Positions 62,469 to 64,000 of a stretch of DNA of 64,000 bases are shown here, one piece after another. The notes under the pieces are model-generated. The model ran no database searches. It was not told the DNA's origin and saw only the letters and a list, made by a program, of their open reading frames with translations. Position numbers and translations under genes: made by a program. This DNA is from Cladosporium sp. IMV 00045. Taxonomy: Eukaryota > Ascomycota > Dothideomycetes > Cladosporiales > Cladosporiaceae. The first letter of the stretch is position 1, and each line of letters opens with the position of its first letter. The DNA is taken from positions 62,001 through 126,000 of the forward strand of contig MSJI02000878.1 in NCBI GenBank assembly GCA_001931905.2, given 5' to 3'.

Positions 62469-64000
62469 TCTCGCCCATCAAAGCCACAAAGAAAGATAGA
62501 CAACGCAACCCGCGCAGAAGCGGGAGGCACCATAGTCCTCTTACATCTTTTAGTACATACCAGAAATCAAACTACAACAGTAATTATACGGGTCCGCCCC
62601 CGAGAAGGAATAAGGATCACAGAGATCCTTCCTGGGTCCCGCGGACGAATGAACACATGAACGCATCAAAAGCGAACGCACCAATTTGTTACCTCCTAGA
62701 GCGTTGGCTGTCCGCGGAGCGCATCTCTGGAAGTCCATAGGTTGTGAAGCGCACAAATCCTTTGTCATCCGGAAGAGCCGTGAGCCAACGAGAGCGGCAC
62801 GATGACATGTCCAGGACTGCTATTGCAGAAGTGACAAAGAGAAAAAGAATATAATTAGTTCAGACTAGGAAGCATGTTGACAGCATGACACACCTCTGCC
62901 ACCGCCAACCCATGAGGCTGTACCTGCATATGCCCGGTGATGGCGGTGGTGGCTGAATGATGTGCCGAGTCTCGGAGAGGCGCAAAGTTCAGCTTGGCTT
63001 CGTAGAGAGGCTAAATAAATTGGAGGAAAGAATGCCAATCCAATCATGCGCTGGCAATCGCCCGTGTCTTTTTGCTTCCTCCGCGGCTTCCATATACGGG
63101 GCAACTAGAGTTTCTGCATGGTCGACTTCCCTACTTCCTAGGCGCGGCTTGACGGGATTCTCGGATGGGCGATCGCATGCTTGTTTGCGATTTGATGATG
63201 TTCTACTCTCTGCAAATGCTGAAAGATTATTCCTGCCGACGGCGATTCTGTTTGCCAGGGCTGAAATGATGAAGTGATTTGCGATGAAGGGCCAGCCCTT
63301 TCGGAATCCACAACCGCGCTCACGGCCCGCTTCTTTGCCCAGAAACTGGAGTCGGATGGATCGGCACTGGCCTTACAAGGCGTGTGGTTTCCTCGAAACT
63401 ACCACCGCGGGCTTGGATATGAGTCCACCCGCTCTGCTTTCTTGGTGTCCCACAAGGTGTCACCAAGCGCCTTTGAAACTTCTGCGCAAGGGAGAAAAAG
63501 ACCATCGCGGACTACGAGTTCAGTCTGCGAGCTCTTAAACTGCAGCCTGGAAATCGACCGCAGCAATATGCATCCAAGCATGGCAGTGTCAGTGTTATCA
63601 CGGCGCGAACGGGCACCGTGCCGGCTAGCGTTTCTGGGCGCCGCAGGCAAGTGCAGTGGATGGAGTCTTGGTCTAATCATCCAAACCTGCGGCCCAGCTC
63701 CCTAGTGCGGCGCCAGATTGCTCTTCGTGGCAAAGGGGAAAAAAGCGAACGGGAAACACAGATGGGGAATCTGGTCCAAGTAGGCTCGCTCCCAGCCCAG
63801 GAAGGCTGAAGGGTTACCTTACCCTCTTCTGATTTCGAACATCCCCCCTTGCGATCAGGAAGGTCTCCCTTGTGTTTCCACTCCCCCAGGCCCTCTTTTA
63901 TGTCGTCTTGGTTATGATCTGAACTACTGAGCTTTTTTCCTTCAGCTAGTATACCATCCATTCGTTTCTTGTCCTTGTGAAGATTGCTTCTCTGTCTTTC
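62469..64000. other. Right-hand end of window, no gene seen
   Basis: About 1.5 kb. Frames up to 143 residues (63274-63705) lack any family feature. A hairpin with 7-bp arms (AAGGATC-ACAGA-GATCCTT) lies near 62610-62630. The first part is the upstream region of the glycosyltransferase-like gene. Confidence 0.5.

Noticed and set aside
1..64000. tRNA, rRNA or CRISPR elements
   Set aside because: I looked for B-box-like GGTTCGA.TCC sequences with a matching A box and for regularly spaced identical repeats with unique spacers, and found none. The 78-bp arrays have no unique spacers and are diverged. A tRNAscan run would settle it.

Overview
The window is fungal nuclear DNA, most likely a Dothideomycete (Mycosphaerellales/Capnodiales-like). 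Genes carry short 50-100 bp GT-AG introns with CTAAC/CTGAC branch sites, and there is a repeat-induced-mutation (RIP) signature, a chromodomain Ty3/gypsy remnant, and fungal-only families (PEX26, PEX8, DUF2439, small MCH-type Cys/His proteins, BTB proteins). A 20-N assembly gap lies at 8979-8998. No rRNA, tRNA or CRISPR was seen. Exon boundaries were derived by hand from splice signals and reading frame, and percentages are counts by eye.

Layout 0-20 kb: a segmental duplication dominates. Copy A (about 5-6035) and copy B (about 13317-20140) carry the same gene order: ACS-type MFS transporter, a small antisense Cys/His-rich protein, a decayed minus-strand relic, ALG5 (dolichyl-phosphate beta-glucosyltransferase), and a BTB protein. 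Decay is reciprocal. The transporter is broken in A and intact in B, the BTB gene is intact in A and broken in B, and ALG5 is intact and almost identical in both. Between the copies lie a DPRVDSD-repeat stress or surface-type protein, a RIP-mutated block, a chromovirus 3' LTR plus the chromodomain end of pol, the gap, the C-terminal part of an RG/RS-rich protein, a 78-bp degenerate tandem repeat, and a 2-oxoglutarate/Fe(II) oxygenase.

Layout 20-31 kb: PEX26 (tail-anchored peroxin) is followed by about 8 kb without a convincing gene.

Layout 31-64 kb: ordinary, mostly conserved genes. In order: SANT/Myb-like regulator, IWR1 (Pol II import), PARN-type deadenylase, isochorismatase-like hydrolase, a conserved unknown, PEX8 (ends in the PTS1 SKL) divergent from a TMEM170-like membrane protein, an orphan Gln/Pro-rich protein, two blocks of degenerate tandem repeats (45.7-46.9 kb), a secreted L-amino-acid oxidase, ISY1 (splicing), a DUF2439 (Mte1/Dbl2-type) protein, NC2-alpha/BUR6, SEC61-beta/SBH1, a cytochrome P450 and a type II membrane glycosyltransferase-like protein. 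They do not form a metabolic cluster. Shared themes are secretory-pathway glycosylation and translocation (ALG5 x2, SBH1, the GT-like protein), peroxisome biogenesis (PEX26, PEX8) and Pol II/RNA processing (IWR1, NC2-alpha, ISY1, PARN).
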